A stretch of DNA of 7,337 bases. It comes from JAHFOW01 sp964370795. GTDB taxonomy: Bacteria; Planctomycetota; Brocadiia; Brocadiales; Brocadiaceae. The translations under genes and the position numbers were made by a program. Shown one piece after another: positions 1-6,677 of this stretch; within the stretch, counting starts at the first letter, position 1, and each line of letters begins with the position of its first letter. Location: the NCBI GenBank assembly GCA_964370795.1, contig CAYJME010000173.1, forward strand, positions 1 through 7,337, in the 5' to 3' direction. The notes beneath the pieces are model-generated. The model worked only from the letters and a program-made list of their open reading frames with translations, had not been told where the DNA came from and did no database searches.

Positions 1-555
1 ATGACGGGTACGGCGGCGCTGAACAGTGAGAGAGAAAAAGAAAAGATTCTTCAGGAGATGTGCGACATCCTGAATGCGCCCGAAAATAAACTTGTTACGA
101 AGGCCCAGGAATTTCTGGCGGAATTAAAAAATTTACAGAAGGAAATCCAAAAGGTAAGACAGCGTGAATTAAGCAATAAGGTCGATTCTTTTGTTCAGGG
201 CGCTCAAGAAGTTTCAGGGGTTAAGATTATTGCACGGAAACTAGAGGACGCAACCGCAGATGATTTGAGAAAGATGGTCGATTTGTTAATGAAATCTGCC
301 GGAGAGTCAGCTATTATATTGGGAACATCGCAAGATGGACGGGTTGCTATCGTTACTGCCGTAAGTCCCACGTTAGTCAAGCGCGGTTTGCATGCAGGGA
401 ATATCTCAAAAGACGTGGCAAAGATTATTGGCGGCGGCGGCGGCGGAAGACCCGATATGGCACAGGCTGGGGGGCAATATGTAGCCAAATTAGACGAAGC
501 AATTTGTTTTGCAACGGAATTGTTAATAAAAAAACTATCACATGACGGTGGTTGA
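1..555 (+). CDS. alaS: Alanyl-tRNA synthetase, C-terminal part (5' end outside the window)
   Basis: This is the last 184 residues of cytoplasmic alanyl-tRNA synthetase, which charges tRNA-Ala with alanine. The family is usually about 870 residues, so the catalytic, tRNA-recognition and editing domains lie upstream. Residues 1-7 (MTGTAAL) match the family's VTGxAAL segment after the editing domain. Residues about 8-65 are charged and helical, probably the coiled-coil linker. Residues about 70-184 form the C-Ala (DHHA1-type) domain, with the hallmark GGGGGGRPDMAQAGG at 144-158. The in-frame ATG at position 1 is probably internal to the gene and coincides with the window edge. The reading frame is intact to the TGA. 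In most AlaRS the third position of the glycine motif is K, S or another residue; here it is Gly, giving five tandem GGC codons. The identity is secure; only the upstream extent is unknown. Confidence 0.95.
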   Translation: MTGTAALNSEREKEKILQEMCDILNAPENKLVTKAQEFLAELKNLQKEIQKVRQRELSNKVDSFVQGAQEVSGVKIIARKLEDATADDLRKMVDLLMKSAGESAIILGTSQDGRVAIVTAVSPTLVKRGLHAGNISKDVAKIIGGGGGGRPDMAQAGGQYVAKLDEAICFATELLIKKLSHDGG

Positions 556-749
556 TAGGGTTTTGCCTGAAAATGATCCTTACCCTAATTCTTTCCAACA
601 GGGAATGGGGGAATTTTTCCGTCCGTAATGGGATGGCTGCAGGCGTGTTCTCTATTTTCATATTCCTCTGAGTATGCCATGCCAGACATACGCACAAGGA
701 GTGACAGGTACATTACAAAAGATATCAAGGTCAGGTTGAGAGTTTTTGC

Positions 750-778
750 TTGACTTTAAAGGTATCGATATATAACAT
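750..778 (+). promoter_or_regulatory. Candidate sigma70-type promoter for the rpmF-plsX-fab operon
   Basis: TTGACT at 750-755 matches the -35 consensus at five of six bases. An AT-rich block follows, with TATAAC at 771-776 (15-bp spacer) or TAACAT at 773-778 (17-bp spacer) as the -10. Transcription would start near 783-786, about 40 bases before the rpmF ATG. It is the best promoter-like site in the 556-823 gap and lies just upstream of the first gene of the co-directional run. The rest of the gap shows no convincing gene or strong hairpin. Prediction by eye only. Confidence 0.5.
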
Positions 779-823
779 AATCCGTTTAAAAGTCATTGTG
801 TTAATTTTTTATAGAGGTGATCA

Positions 824-1051
824 ATGCCTAATCCAAAGAGAAGGTTTTCCAATTCAAGGACTCGCAAAAGACGTACTCACGACAAATTAACCCCACCGAT
901 TATTCCACTTGCAGAAAATATGGCAAAAGGTGCAGGAGTACGGTCCAAAAAGTATGTTTGTTCACATTGTAAGCAGGTAAATCAACCACATACGGTATGC
1001 CATAACTGTGGTTATTACAGGGGTAGGCAGGTAATTACTGTTGAAAGGTAA
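824..1051 (+). CDS. rpmF: 50S ribosomal protein L32, zinc-ribbon form with an internal insertion
   Basis: This is a structural protein of the large ribosomal subunit. The N-terminus (MPNPKRRFSNSRTRKRRTHDKLT, residues 1-23) is the basic L32 signature. The C-terminus holds a zinc ribbon with Cys46-x2-Cys49 and Cys59-x2-Cys62, followed by GYYRGRQV. It is 75 residues long, against the usual 56-60. The excess lies between Thr23 and Cys46, where 22 residues replace the usual six or so. The start is supported by AGAGGTGA at 813-820, a near-perfect anti-SD match three bases before the ATG. It is the first gene of the fatty-acid run, and rpmF-plsX-fab linkage is common in bacteria. The DUF177/YceD gene often found just upstream of rpmF is absent here. 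Identity is firm; the meaning of the insertion is unknown. Confidence 0.93.
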   Translation: MPNPKRRFSNSRTRKRRTHDKLTPPIIPLAENMAKGAGVRSKKYVCSHCKQVNQPHTVCHNCGYYRGRQVITVER

Positions 1052-1054
1052 TCC

Positions 1055-2071
1055 ATGAGAATTGCAGTAGATGCAATGGGAGGCGACAATGCGCCGTATG
1101 AGACGGTTAAGGGGGCGGTTTTAGCCGCTCAGCAATTCCCCGACAGCAAAATTATACTGGTTGGCGATGAAAGCGCAGTAGAGCGTGAATTAAGCTCATA
1201 TGGGTCAGCGCTAAAGAACATGGTAATTAATCATGCGCCCGAAGTGGTTGGGATGGATGATCCCGCAACCTATTCCATCCGGCAGAAAACAAATTCATCG
1301 ATTACGCGAAGCGTTGAGCTTGTTGCAAAGGGCGAGGCTGATGCTGTGGTGAGCGCCGGGCATACGGGCGCTGCGGTGGCCGCTGCGACGCTCCATTTAC
1401 GGACCCTCAAAGGTGTTCGTCGTCCAGGCATTGCGGCAGCAATGCCTACAAAAAATGGAGTTTGTTTAATTATTGATATAGGAGCGAATATCGCCTGTAA
1501 GCCCATACATCTTTTCCAGTATGGAGTCATGGCAACGGTTTACAGCAAATATGTCTTTGGTGTAACAAATCCAAGGGTTGGCCTTTTGAATATTGGTGAA
1601 GAGGATGCCAAGGGAAATGACCTTGCAAAAGAAACTTTTGCGCTCCTTTCCAACTCGCAGGTGAATTTTGTGGGCAATGTAGAAGGCCGTGAGATATTTG
1701 ATGGCAAGGCGGATATTGTTGTTTGCGATGGTTTTGTTGGGAACGTTTTACTAAAATTTGCCGAGGGGCTTGCGATGAGTCTCCTTTCGACAATTAAATC
1801 GGAAGCGATGAAGAGTCTTCAGTCTAAAATCGGCCTGTATTTGTGCAAACCAGCTTTTCAGACGCTAAAGGCTAAGATGGACTTTGCTGAATACGGTGGA
1901 GTTCCTTTGTTGGGTGTTAATGGTATTTGTATTATAAGCCATGGCAGGTCTGATTCCAGAGCTATACGAAATGCCATACGAGTTGCGTTACGGTTAACGC
2001 AAAATAAGGTCAATGAACAGATCATTAGCGAATTAGAAAAGACAGATGCACTCACGGCAAGTACAACGTGA
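1055..2071 (+). CDS. plsX: Phosphate acyltransferase PlsX (acyl-ACP:phosphate transacylase)
   Basis: PlsX converts acyl-ACP and phosphate to acyl-phosphate, the donor PlsY uses to acylate glycerol-3-phosphate. It is a peripheral membrane enzyme linking fatty-acid and phospholipid synthesis. At 338 residues it has the family's usual length. Family landmarks are the N-terminal MRIAVDAMGGDNAP, SAGHTGA at 100-106, RRPGIAAAMPT at 122-132, IDIGAN at 140-145, NPRVGLLNIGEE at 172-183, CDGFVGNVLLK at 224-234, and YGGVPLLGVNG with SHGRS near 280-299. Two positions differ from the forms I know best: His replaces Asn in SAGNTGA, and Ala148 stands where Asp is common in GANVDCKP. Both may be lineage variation. 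The ATG follows the rpmF stop by 3 bp, and its SD-like GAAAGG (1043-1048) lies inside rpmF, so the two are probably translationally coupled. Confidence 0.96.
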   Translation: MRIAVDAMGGDNAPYETVKGAVLAAQQFPDSKIILVGDESAVERELSSYGSALKNMVINHAPEVVGMDDPATYSIRQKTNSSITRSVELVAKGEADAVVSAGHTGAAVAAATLHLRTLKGVRRPGIAAAMPTKNGVCLIIDIGANIACKPIHLFQYGVMATVYSKYVFGVTNPRVGLLNIGEEDAKGNDLAKETFALLSNSQVNFVGNVEGREIFDGKADIVVCDGFVGNVLLKFAEGLAMSLLSTIKSEAMKSLQSKIGLYLCKPAFQTLKAKMDFAEYGGVPLLGVNGICIISHGRSDSRAIRNAIRVALRLTQNKVNEQIISELEKTDALTASTT

Positions 2072-2114
2072 CCGATAGCCGCTTATTAATCTCCTCCAGG
2101 CAATAAAATTACAC

Positions 2115-3104
2115 ATGCAGCAAAATCAGAAGGCATCTATTACAGGTATAGGGTCCTACCTGCCGAGTAAAATATTAACAAACCACGATTTAGAAAAGAT
2201 GGTTGATACCAGCGACGATTGGATTGTTCAGCGTACTGGTATTAAAGAACGGCGCATCGTCGAAAATGGTATGGTTACGTCAGACCTTGCAGCCCAGGCG
2301 TCGCTCAGGGCGATGGAGGATGCCGGGGTTTCACCGCGGGATATTGATATGATTATAACTTCGACGATTACCCCGGATCATTTCTTTCCGTCGACCTCGT
2401 GTTATATACAGCAAAAAATAGGCGCTGTTCGTGCGAGCGCCTTTGACATACTGGCGGCTTGTGCCGGATTTATTTATGCGCTATCTATTGCACAGAGCGT
2501 TGTAAGTTCAGGAGCTGTAAAGACTATTCTTGTGGTTGGGGCTGAATGTTTATCAAAGATAACCGATTATACAGACCGCACAACCTGTGTTTTGTTTGGA
2601 GACGGCGCTGGCGCTGCCATAGTGCAAAAAAGCAATACGAAACATGAAATTCTTTCTACAAGCCTTGCGGCGGATGGGTCTCAGGCGGATATTCTTATAA
2701 TGCCCGGTGGAGGCGTAAGAAATCCGCCTTCCCTGGAATCCATTCAGCAACGTTTGCATTATATTCAATTTAAGGGCAAAGAGGTATTTAAACTGGCAAT
2801 TACCAATATAACAAATTTAATATTAGAAACGGTGGAGAAAAACGGATTAAAACTAAGCGATATTGATTTAATTATTCCCCATCAAAGTAACATGAGAATT
2901 ATTGAGGCAACGATGGAAAAGCTTGGGTTGCCGATGGAAAAGGCATTTGTAAATATTGATAAATATGGAAATACCTCTTCCGCTTCTGTTCCTATTGCTA
3001 TTGATGAAGCCAGGCGGGAAGGACGTCTCCGGAAAGGAAACATGGTGATGTTGGTGGCTTTTGGAGGAGGTTTAACATGGGGTTCTTCACTCATTCGATG
3101 GTAG
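2115..3104 (+). CDS. fabH: 3-oxoacyl-ACP synthase III (KAS III)
   Basis: FabH condenses acetyl-CoA (or another short acyl-CoA) with malonyl-ACP to start type II fatty-acid synthesis in the cytoplasm. The 329 residues cover the full family length. The catalytic triad is visible: Cys116 in ILAACAGF, His256 in IPHQSN and Asn286 in YGNTSSAS. The N-terminal GIGSYLPSKILTN, TSDDWIVQRTGIKERR at 32-47 and the C-terminal FGGGLTWGS are standard. The start gives an N-terminus about five residues longer than in well-known homologues. Its ribosome-binding site is poor: the nearest purine patch, AGG at 2098-2100, is 14 bases upstream, so translation may depend on coupling to plsX 43 bp before it. The 3' end overlaps fabD by 28 bp. 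Chain-length preference, straight or branched, cannot be read from sequence by eye. Confidence 0.96.
   Translation: MQQNQKASITGIGSYLPSKILTNHDLEKMVDTSDDWIVQRTGIKERRIVENGMVTSDLAAQASLRAMEDAGVSPRDIDMIITSTITPDHFFPSTSCYIQQKIGAVRASAFDILAACAGFIYALSIAQSVVSSGAVKTILVVGAECLSKITDYTDRTTCVLFGDGAGAAIVQKSNTKHEILSTSLAADGSQADILIMPGGGVRNPPSLESIQQRLHYIQFKGKEVFKLAITNITNLILETVEKNGLKLSDIDLIIPHQSNMRIIEATMEKLGLPMEKAFVNIDKYGNTSSASVPIAIDEARREGRLRKGNMVMLVAFGGGLTWGSSLIRW
3063..3070 (+). promoter_or_regulatory. Shine-Dalgarno site of fabD, inside the fabH coding region
   Basis: GGAGGAGG ends six bases before the ATG at 3077 and decides that start over the next in-frame ATG at 3098, which has no purine-rich site upstream. 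The same bases encode glycines of the conserved FGGGLTWG motif of FabH, so this regulatory site sits within selected protein sequence. Confidence 0.75.
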
Positions 3105-4045
3105 CGAGTGCACGAAAGACAGCTTTTCTCTTTCCCGGCCAGGGTGTTCAGTATGTAGGGATGGGTAAGGACTTTTATGAAAATTTCAAAGAAGCCCGTG
3201 AAGTCTTTACCCAAGCCAGTGAAATTCTGAAATTTGATTTATCTGCCCTGTGTTTTCATGGAAAACAGGAGGAATTAAATAAGACCTCTCTTTGTCAGCC
3301 TGTTATACTGGTGACGAGTATTGCCATACTTGAAGTTTTAAAACAAAATTCTTCAGTCCAAATGGACACATGTCTTGCGGTTGCAGGGCTTAGCCTTGGA
3401 GAGTATACGGCGCATGTGTCTGTAGGTTCTGTGGCCTTTACAGATGCGGTAAGGCTGGTATATAAGCGCGGTACGTATATGCAGGAAGCGTGTAATGCCA
3501 TTCCTGGCGGCATGGCTTCCGTAATTGGATTGGAAGATGAAAAAGTCGAGAAGATTTGTGATGAAGTAAGATCGATGGGAGTCATCTGTGCCGCAAACTA
3601 TAATAGTCCCGGACAGATTGTCATCTCCGGTGAAAAATCTGTTTTAGAAAAGGCAGCCTCCCTGGCAAAGGAACGAGGCGCCAGGATGGTTGTTCCTTTA
3701 AAGGTGGACGGGGCGTTTCATTCAGGGTTAATGAGTCCGGCTGGCAGCCGGCTTTCAAAGGAGCTTGAGTCAACGTCAATCTCCATGCCGAGCGTTCCTG
3801 TTGTTGCAAATATTCATGCACGATATGTGCGCGAACCAGATGAAATCAGGGTATCGTTAGCAAAACAACTCGATAGTCCTGTCCGATGGCATCAGTCAAT
3901 ACAAACGCTGATACAGGATGGTTTTAATCAGTTTTACGAAATTGGCCCTGGAAAATCTTTAGCGGGGCTTATGAAAAGGATTGACGCCACTCAGGAAATG
4001 AGAAGCATTGACACTGTTGAAGCATTTAAAAATTTAACGAAATAG
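3077..4045 (+). CDS. fabD: Malonyl-CoA:ACP transacylase
   Basis: FabD transfers malonyl from CoA to the ACP phosphopantetheine arm, supplying the extender for FabH and FabF. The protein has 322 residues, slightly longer than the usual 300-315 because of about a dozen extra N-terminal residues before TAFLFPGQGVQ (15-25). The active-site Ser106 lies in GLSLGEY at 104-110, where many bacteria have GHSLGEY; the Leu form is, as I recall, usual in cyanobacterial and plastid enzymes. Arg131 in YKRGTYMQ is the likely carboxylate-binding Arg, and His215 in AFHSGLM the catalytic His. NYNSPGQIVISG at 174-185 and FYEIGPGKSL at 286-295 are also typical. The start at 3077 is chosen for its strong SD and overlaps the end of fabH by 28 bp in another frame, which suggests coupling. 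fabG, frequent directly downstream, is missing. Confidence 0.95.
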   Translation: MGFFTHSMVASARKTAFLFPGQGVQYVGMGKDFYENFKEAREVFTQASEILKFDLSALCFHGKQEELNKTSLCQPVILVTSIAILEVLKQNSSVQMDTCLAVAGLSLGEYTAHVSVGSVAFTDAVRLVYKRGTYMQEACNAIPGGMASVIGLEDEKVEKICDEVRSMGVICAANYNSPGQIVISGEKSVLEKAASLAKERGARMVVPLKVDGAFHSGLMSPAGSRLSKELESTSISMPSVPVVANIHARYVREPDEIRVSLAKQLDSPVRWHQSIQTLIQDGFNQFYEIGPGKSLAGLMKRIDATQEMRSIDTVEAFKNLTK

Positions 4046-4054
4046 AACTAATTT

Positions 4055-4065
4055 AGGAGAGGAGG
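4055..4065 (+). promoter_or_regulatory. Extended Shine-Dalgarno site of acpP
   Basis: AGGAGAGGAGG holds two overlapping anti-SD matches. The downstream AGGAGG (4060-4065) ends nine bases before the GTG at 4075. It supports GTG as the true start and would favour high translation of ACP, normally one of the most abundant proteins of the pathway. Confidence 0.75.
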
Positions 4066-4074
4066 AAAAAAACT

Positions 4075-4308
4075 GTGTCAGCAGTCGAAGATAAGGTAAA
4101 AGAAATTATTTCAAAACAGTTAGGAGTGAAAGCGGAAGACGTTAAAAGGGAAACATCGTTCATTAATGATCTGGGCGCTGATTCTCTGGACACTGTTGAA
4201 TTGATTATGGAATTCGAAGATGCCTTTGATTTAAACATACCAGATGAGGAAGCGGAGAAGATACGGACGGTGGGAGACGCCATCAAATATATTGAGGGCC
4301 ATAAATAG
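4075..4308 (+). CDS. acpP: Acyl carrier protein
   Basis: This small acidic four-helix protein carries growing acyl chains on a 4'-phosphopantetheine arm. It is the shared substrate of FabD, FabH, FabF, PlsX and LpxD, all encoded in this window. The 77 residues are the normal size. The attachment site is Ser37 in LGADSLDTVEL (33-43), followed by the acidic recognition helix with MEFEDAFDLNIPDEEAEKI. The start codon is GTG, supported by a very strong SD and by the N-terminus SAVEDKVKEII, which lines up with known ACPs. The gene begins 29 bp after fabD and its TAG stop is followed immediately by the fabF ATG. The ACP synthase and pantetheinyl-transfer genes are not in the window. Identity is certain at family level; the context makes it the housekeeping ACP. 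Confidence 0.97.
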   Translation: MSAVEDKVKEIISKQLGVKAEDVKRETSFINDLGADSLDTVELIMEFEDAFDLNIPDEEAEKIRTVGDAIKYIEGHK

Positions 4309-5553
4309 ATGACAAAACGACGCAGGGTCGTTATTACTGGCATTGGCGCGCTCACATCTCTGGGACTGGAAAAAAAACAAATCTGGTCGGCATTATGCGA
4401 GGGCAAAAGCGGTATAAAAACTATCACACTTTTTGACACCACTGCTTTTGATGTTCATTTTGGCGGCGAGGTGAGTGGTTTTGAACCGGGCAAGTGGTTT
4501 GAGGTAAAAGAGGTAAGGAGAATAGACCGTTTTGCCCAGTTTGCCGTGGTTGCTTCGATACAGGCTATAAATGATGCCGGTCTAAAACTGGATGATTTTG
4601 ATAGAACAAGGATTGGTGTCGTCGTTGGCTCAGGTATGGGTGGTCTGATTGAACTTGAGAACCAGCATACTATTCTTATGCAAAAGGGCCCTTCCAGGAT
4701 ATCTCCCTTTATGGTTCCCAAATTAATGGTCAATGCGGCCTCTGCACAGGTAGCAATACGATTCGGACTGAAAGGTCCAAACTATGCGGTAGTAACGGCA
4801 TGCACTACAGGGGTCAATGCTATAGGTGAAGCTGTGCACATCATTCAGAGAGGGGATGCTGATATTATGGTATCCGGGAGTTCTGAGGCCGTAATTACCC
4901 CATTAGGACTTGGCGGGTTTAGCTCCATGAAGGCCCTTTCCACCCGTAATGATGAGCCGCAGAAGGCCAGCCGTCCCTTTGATAGGGATCGCGATGGGTT
5001 TGTCATGTCAGAAGGGGCAGGTATTGTGGTGCTCGAAGAGTTTGAAATTGCTAAAAAAAGAGGAGCCCGCATCTATGCCGAAGTTTTGGGATACGGGATT
5101 AATGGCGATGCATACCATATCGCCGCGCCGGAACCTAACGCTGAAGGCGCTATGCGGTGCATGGTAAGCGCATTAAAAGACGCCCGGTGCAATCCGGAAG
5201 AAATAGAGTATATTAATGCGCATGCCACATCAACCCCTATCGGTGATAACATAGAGGTAAAGGCTATTAAGAAGGTCTTTGGCGCTTATGCTCCAAAAAT
5301 ACCCGTAAGCTCTACAAAATCGATGCTTGGTCATCAGCTTGGAGCTTCCGGGAGTGTTGAAGTTGTTATCTGTGCCCTGGTAATAACGGAAGGTACTATA
5401 CCACCGACAATCAACTATGACGCACCTGACCCTGAATGTACGGGATTGGACTTTGTTCCCAATGTGGCTCGTGAAAAGAAGGTTAATAAGGTGCTTTCCA
5501 ATTCATTTGGATTTGGCGGGCATAACGCCAGTATTATTCTCGGCAAAATATAA
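4309..5553 (+). CDS. fabF: 3-oxoacyl-ACP synthase II (KAS II)
   Basis: FabF elongates acyl-ACP with malonyl-ACP. The protein has 414 residues, the normal length, and a complete thiolase fold. The Cys-His-His triad is Cys165 in VTACTTG, His305 in NAHATSTP and His342 in LGHQLGASG, with the supporting Lys337 in STKSM. RPFDRDRDGFVMSEGAG at 222-238 is the standard KAS signature. The C-terminal SNSFGFGGHNASI (398-410) has His where GGTN is most common, and TACTTG has Thr where TACATG is usual; both look like mild variation. The ATG directly follows the acpP stop (TAGATG), and GAGGG at 4294-4298 serves as SD, so the pair should be coupled. It is probably the last gene of the operon, since lpxD converges 38 bp beyond. 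KAS I (FabB) is an alternative name, but pairing with acpP favours FabF. Confidence 0.96.
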   Translation: MTKRRRVVITGIGALTSLGLEKKQIWSALCEGKSGIKTITLFDTTAFDVHFGGEVSGFEPGKWFEVKEVRRIDRFAQFAVVASIQAINDAGLKLDDFDRTRIGVVVGSGMGGLIELENQHTILMQKGPSRISPFMVPKLMVNAASAQVAIRFGLKGPNYAVVTACTTGVNAIGEAVHIIQRGDADIMVSGSSEAVITPLGLGGFSSMKALSTRNDEPQKASRPFDRDRDGFVMSEGAGIVVLEEFEIAKKRGARIYAEVLGYGINGDAYHIAAPEPNAEGAMRCMVSALKDARCNPEEIEYINAHATSTPIGDNIEVKAIKKVFGAYAPKIPVSSTKSMLGHQLGASGSVEVVICALVITEGTIPPTINYDAPDPECTGLDFVPNVAREKKVNKVLSNSFGFGGHNASIILGKI

Positions 5554-5569
5554 AAATACCAGCAGATGT

Positions 5570-5606
5570 CTTATAAAGCGATAAGTCCCTCTTAAGGGGT
5601 GTTTTT
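5570..5606 (+). terminator. Weak candidate terminator after fabF
   Basis: Two short hairpins follow the fabF stop: CTTAT/ATAAG (5570-5574 and 5581-5585), and CCCT/AGGG (5587-5590 and 5595-5598) followed by GTGTTTTT. The stems are only 4-5 bp, so intrinsic termination would be inefficient. The second hairpin runs into the 3' end of the convergent lpxD. Position makes sense; structure is marginal. Confidence 0.25.
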
Positions 5607-6602
5607 AATAAGTTTCTTAAGAACAATATACATTTCCGGCAATTTTTTAATTAATACCTGAATACGCTTTTCTTCATTGATGGGCCTGGCCGGGGAACCC
5701 CAGACGACGGAGCCAGGTTTCAGGCTTTTGTAAACTTTCGAACCGCCGCCAATGACGCAGTTATCGCCAATGGTCGCATGGTCGGTAATTCCCCCATCTT
5801 CTGCAATGAGGACGTTCCGCCCGATCTTGGCGCTTCCGGCGATCTTCGCATAAGCGATGAGCATGGAATTATCACCAATGATGACGTTATGTGCAATGTG
5901 GGAATGGTTGTCTATTTTTACTCCATTTCCAATGACTGTCTTATCAAGTGCGGCACGGCAGATGGTGACCATCGAGCCGATTTCAACATCGTCTCCGATT
6001 TCCACAGTCCCGATTTGCGGTATTTTGGCATGTTTACCTTTTATTTGAAGATAACCGAATCCATCATCCCCGATAACCGTGTTGCTGTGAATAATAACCC
6101 TTTTTCCTATGGTAACATCTTCGCGGATAGTAACATGGGGGTAAATTATTGAGTCGTCTCCAACACAACTCCCCCTGCTGATAAAAGTATAGGGGTAGAT
6201 GACCACATTATTTCCTATCGTTACATGGTCATCAATGACGACATAAGCACCAAGAGAAACATCTTTTCCAAAAGTAACGTCTTTACCTATGAATGCTGTA
6301 GGGTGGATGCCCATGGGACGCTTGAGTTTCTCCTTTGCAACGACTGCCATAAGTTTTGTAAAGGCAAGGAATGGGTTTTCGATGACAATGTGCGGTTTCT
6401 TGAGTTCTTGAATCTCCCGGTGTGATACGATTGCCGACGCTAAGGTGGTTAATGCTTGTGGAATAAGCGTATCATTCTTAATAAATGTTATGTCGCCATT
6501 TTTTGCGGCTTCGATGCTGGCTAATCCGGTGATAAGAGCAGAGGGATCGCCAATGATTTTTCCGCCGATAATCGTTTGAATCTGATTTAATGTGTATTCC
6601 AT
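5592..6602 (-). CDS. lpxD: UDP-3-O-acylglucosamine N-acyltransferase
   Basis: LpxD adds the second hydroxyacyl chain, taken from acyl-ACP, to UDP-3-O-acylglucosamine, the third step of lipid A synthesis. The enzyme works as a cytoplasmic trimer. With the start at 6602 it has 336 residues. The N-terminal domain (about 1-98) has the usual YTLNQIQTIIGGKIIGDP and ITGLASIEAAKNGDITFI segments. Residues about 99-290 form a left-handed beta-helix of hexapeptide repeats such as IGKDVT, and a helical tail ends the protein. The catalytic His is His238 in IAHNV, and His275 matches a second conserved His (E. coli 239 and 276, from memory). GDDGFGY at 178-184 is standard, but VTICRAALD (212-220) departs from the usual TTIDRGALD. 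No clear SD precedes either this ATG or the alternative at 6614 (340 residues). The frame stays open to a TTG at 6746, but the extra residues do not resemble LpxD. Confidence 0.9.
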   Translation of the reverse strand: MEYTLNQIQTIIGGKIIGDPSALITGLASIEAAKNGDITFIKNDTLIPQALTTLASAIVSHREIQELKKPHIVIENPFLAFTKLMAVVAKEKLKRPMGIHPTAFIGKDVTFGKDVSLGAYVVIDDHVTIGNNVVIYPYTFISRGSCVGDDSIIYPHVTIREDVTIGKRVIIHSNTVIGDDGFGYLQIKGKHAKIPQIGTVEIGDDVEIGSMVTICRAALDKTVIGNGVKIDNHSHIAHNVIIGDNSMLIAYAKIAGSAKIGRNVLIAEDGGITDHATIGDNCVIGGGSKVYKSLKPGSVVWGSPARPINEEKRIQVLIKKLPEMYIVLKKLIKNTP

Positions 6603-6648
6603 TATTTTGAACATCGTATCATAACCATAAATCAGTGTCAAACTAACT

Positions 6649-6677
6649 TTTATATTGACAATTTTGTTGGTTTCCAA
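6649..6677 (-). promoter_or_regulatory. Candidate promoter for lpxD
   Basis: Read on the - strand, TTGGAA (6677-6672) is followed after a 17-bp spacer by TATAAA (6654-6649). Transcription would start near 6642, leaving a leader of about 30-40 bases to the lpxD start. The -35 lies within the palindrome at 6664-6680, and the core overlaps the glmS promoter on the other strand. Match by eye only. Confidence 0.4.

Noticed and set aside
556..600. Terminator after alaS from TAGGGT/ACCCTA
   Set aside because: The stem is only 6 bp with a loop of about 20 bases and no T-run after it, so it is not a convincing intrinsic terminator.
628..753. 41-codon ORF starting MGWLQACS in the alaS-rpmF gap
   Set aside because: It has no SD at a usable distance and no recognisable motif, and it ends inside the candidate -35 box of the rpmF promoter. 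It is probably a chance ORF.
4008..4036. Internal promoter for acpP beginning with TTGACA near the fabD end
   Set aside because: The -35 is a perfect match, but at 17 bp the -10 would be AATTTA, which matches poorly. In AT-rich coding sequence this is likely chance.
5614..5623. Palindrome TTCTTAAGAA near the lpxD 3' end
   Set aside because: It is a 10-bp palindrome within coding sequence for the LpxD tail, with no positional reason to be a regulatory site.
5778..6152. 124-codon + strand ORF inside lpxD
   Set aside because: It is antisense to the repetitive hexapeptide codons of LpxD, has no SD or family resemblance, and looks like a shadow of that gene.
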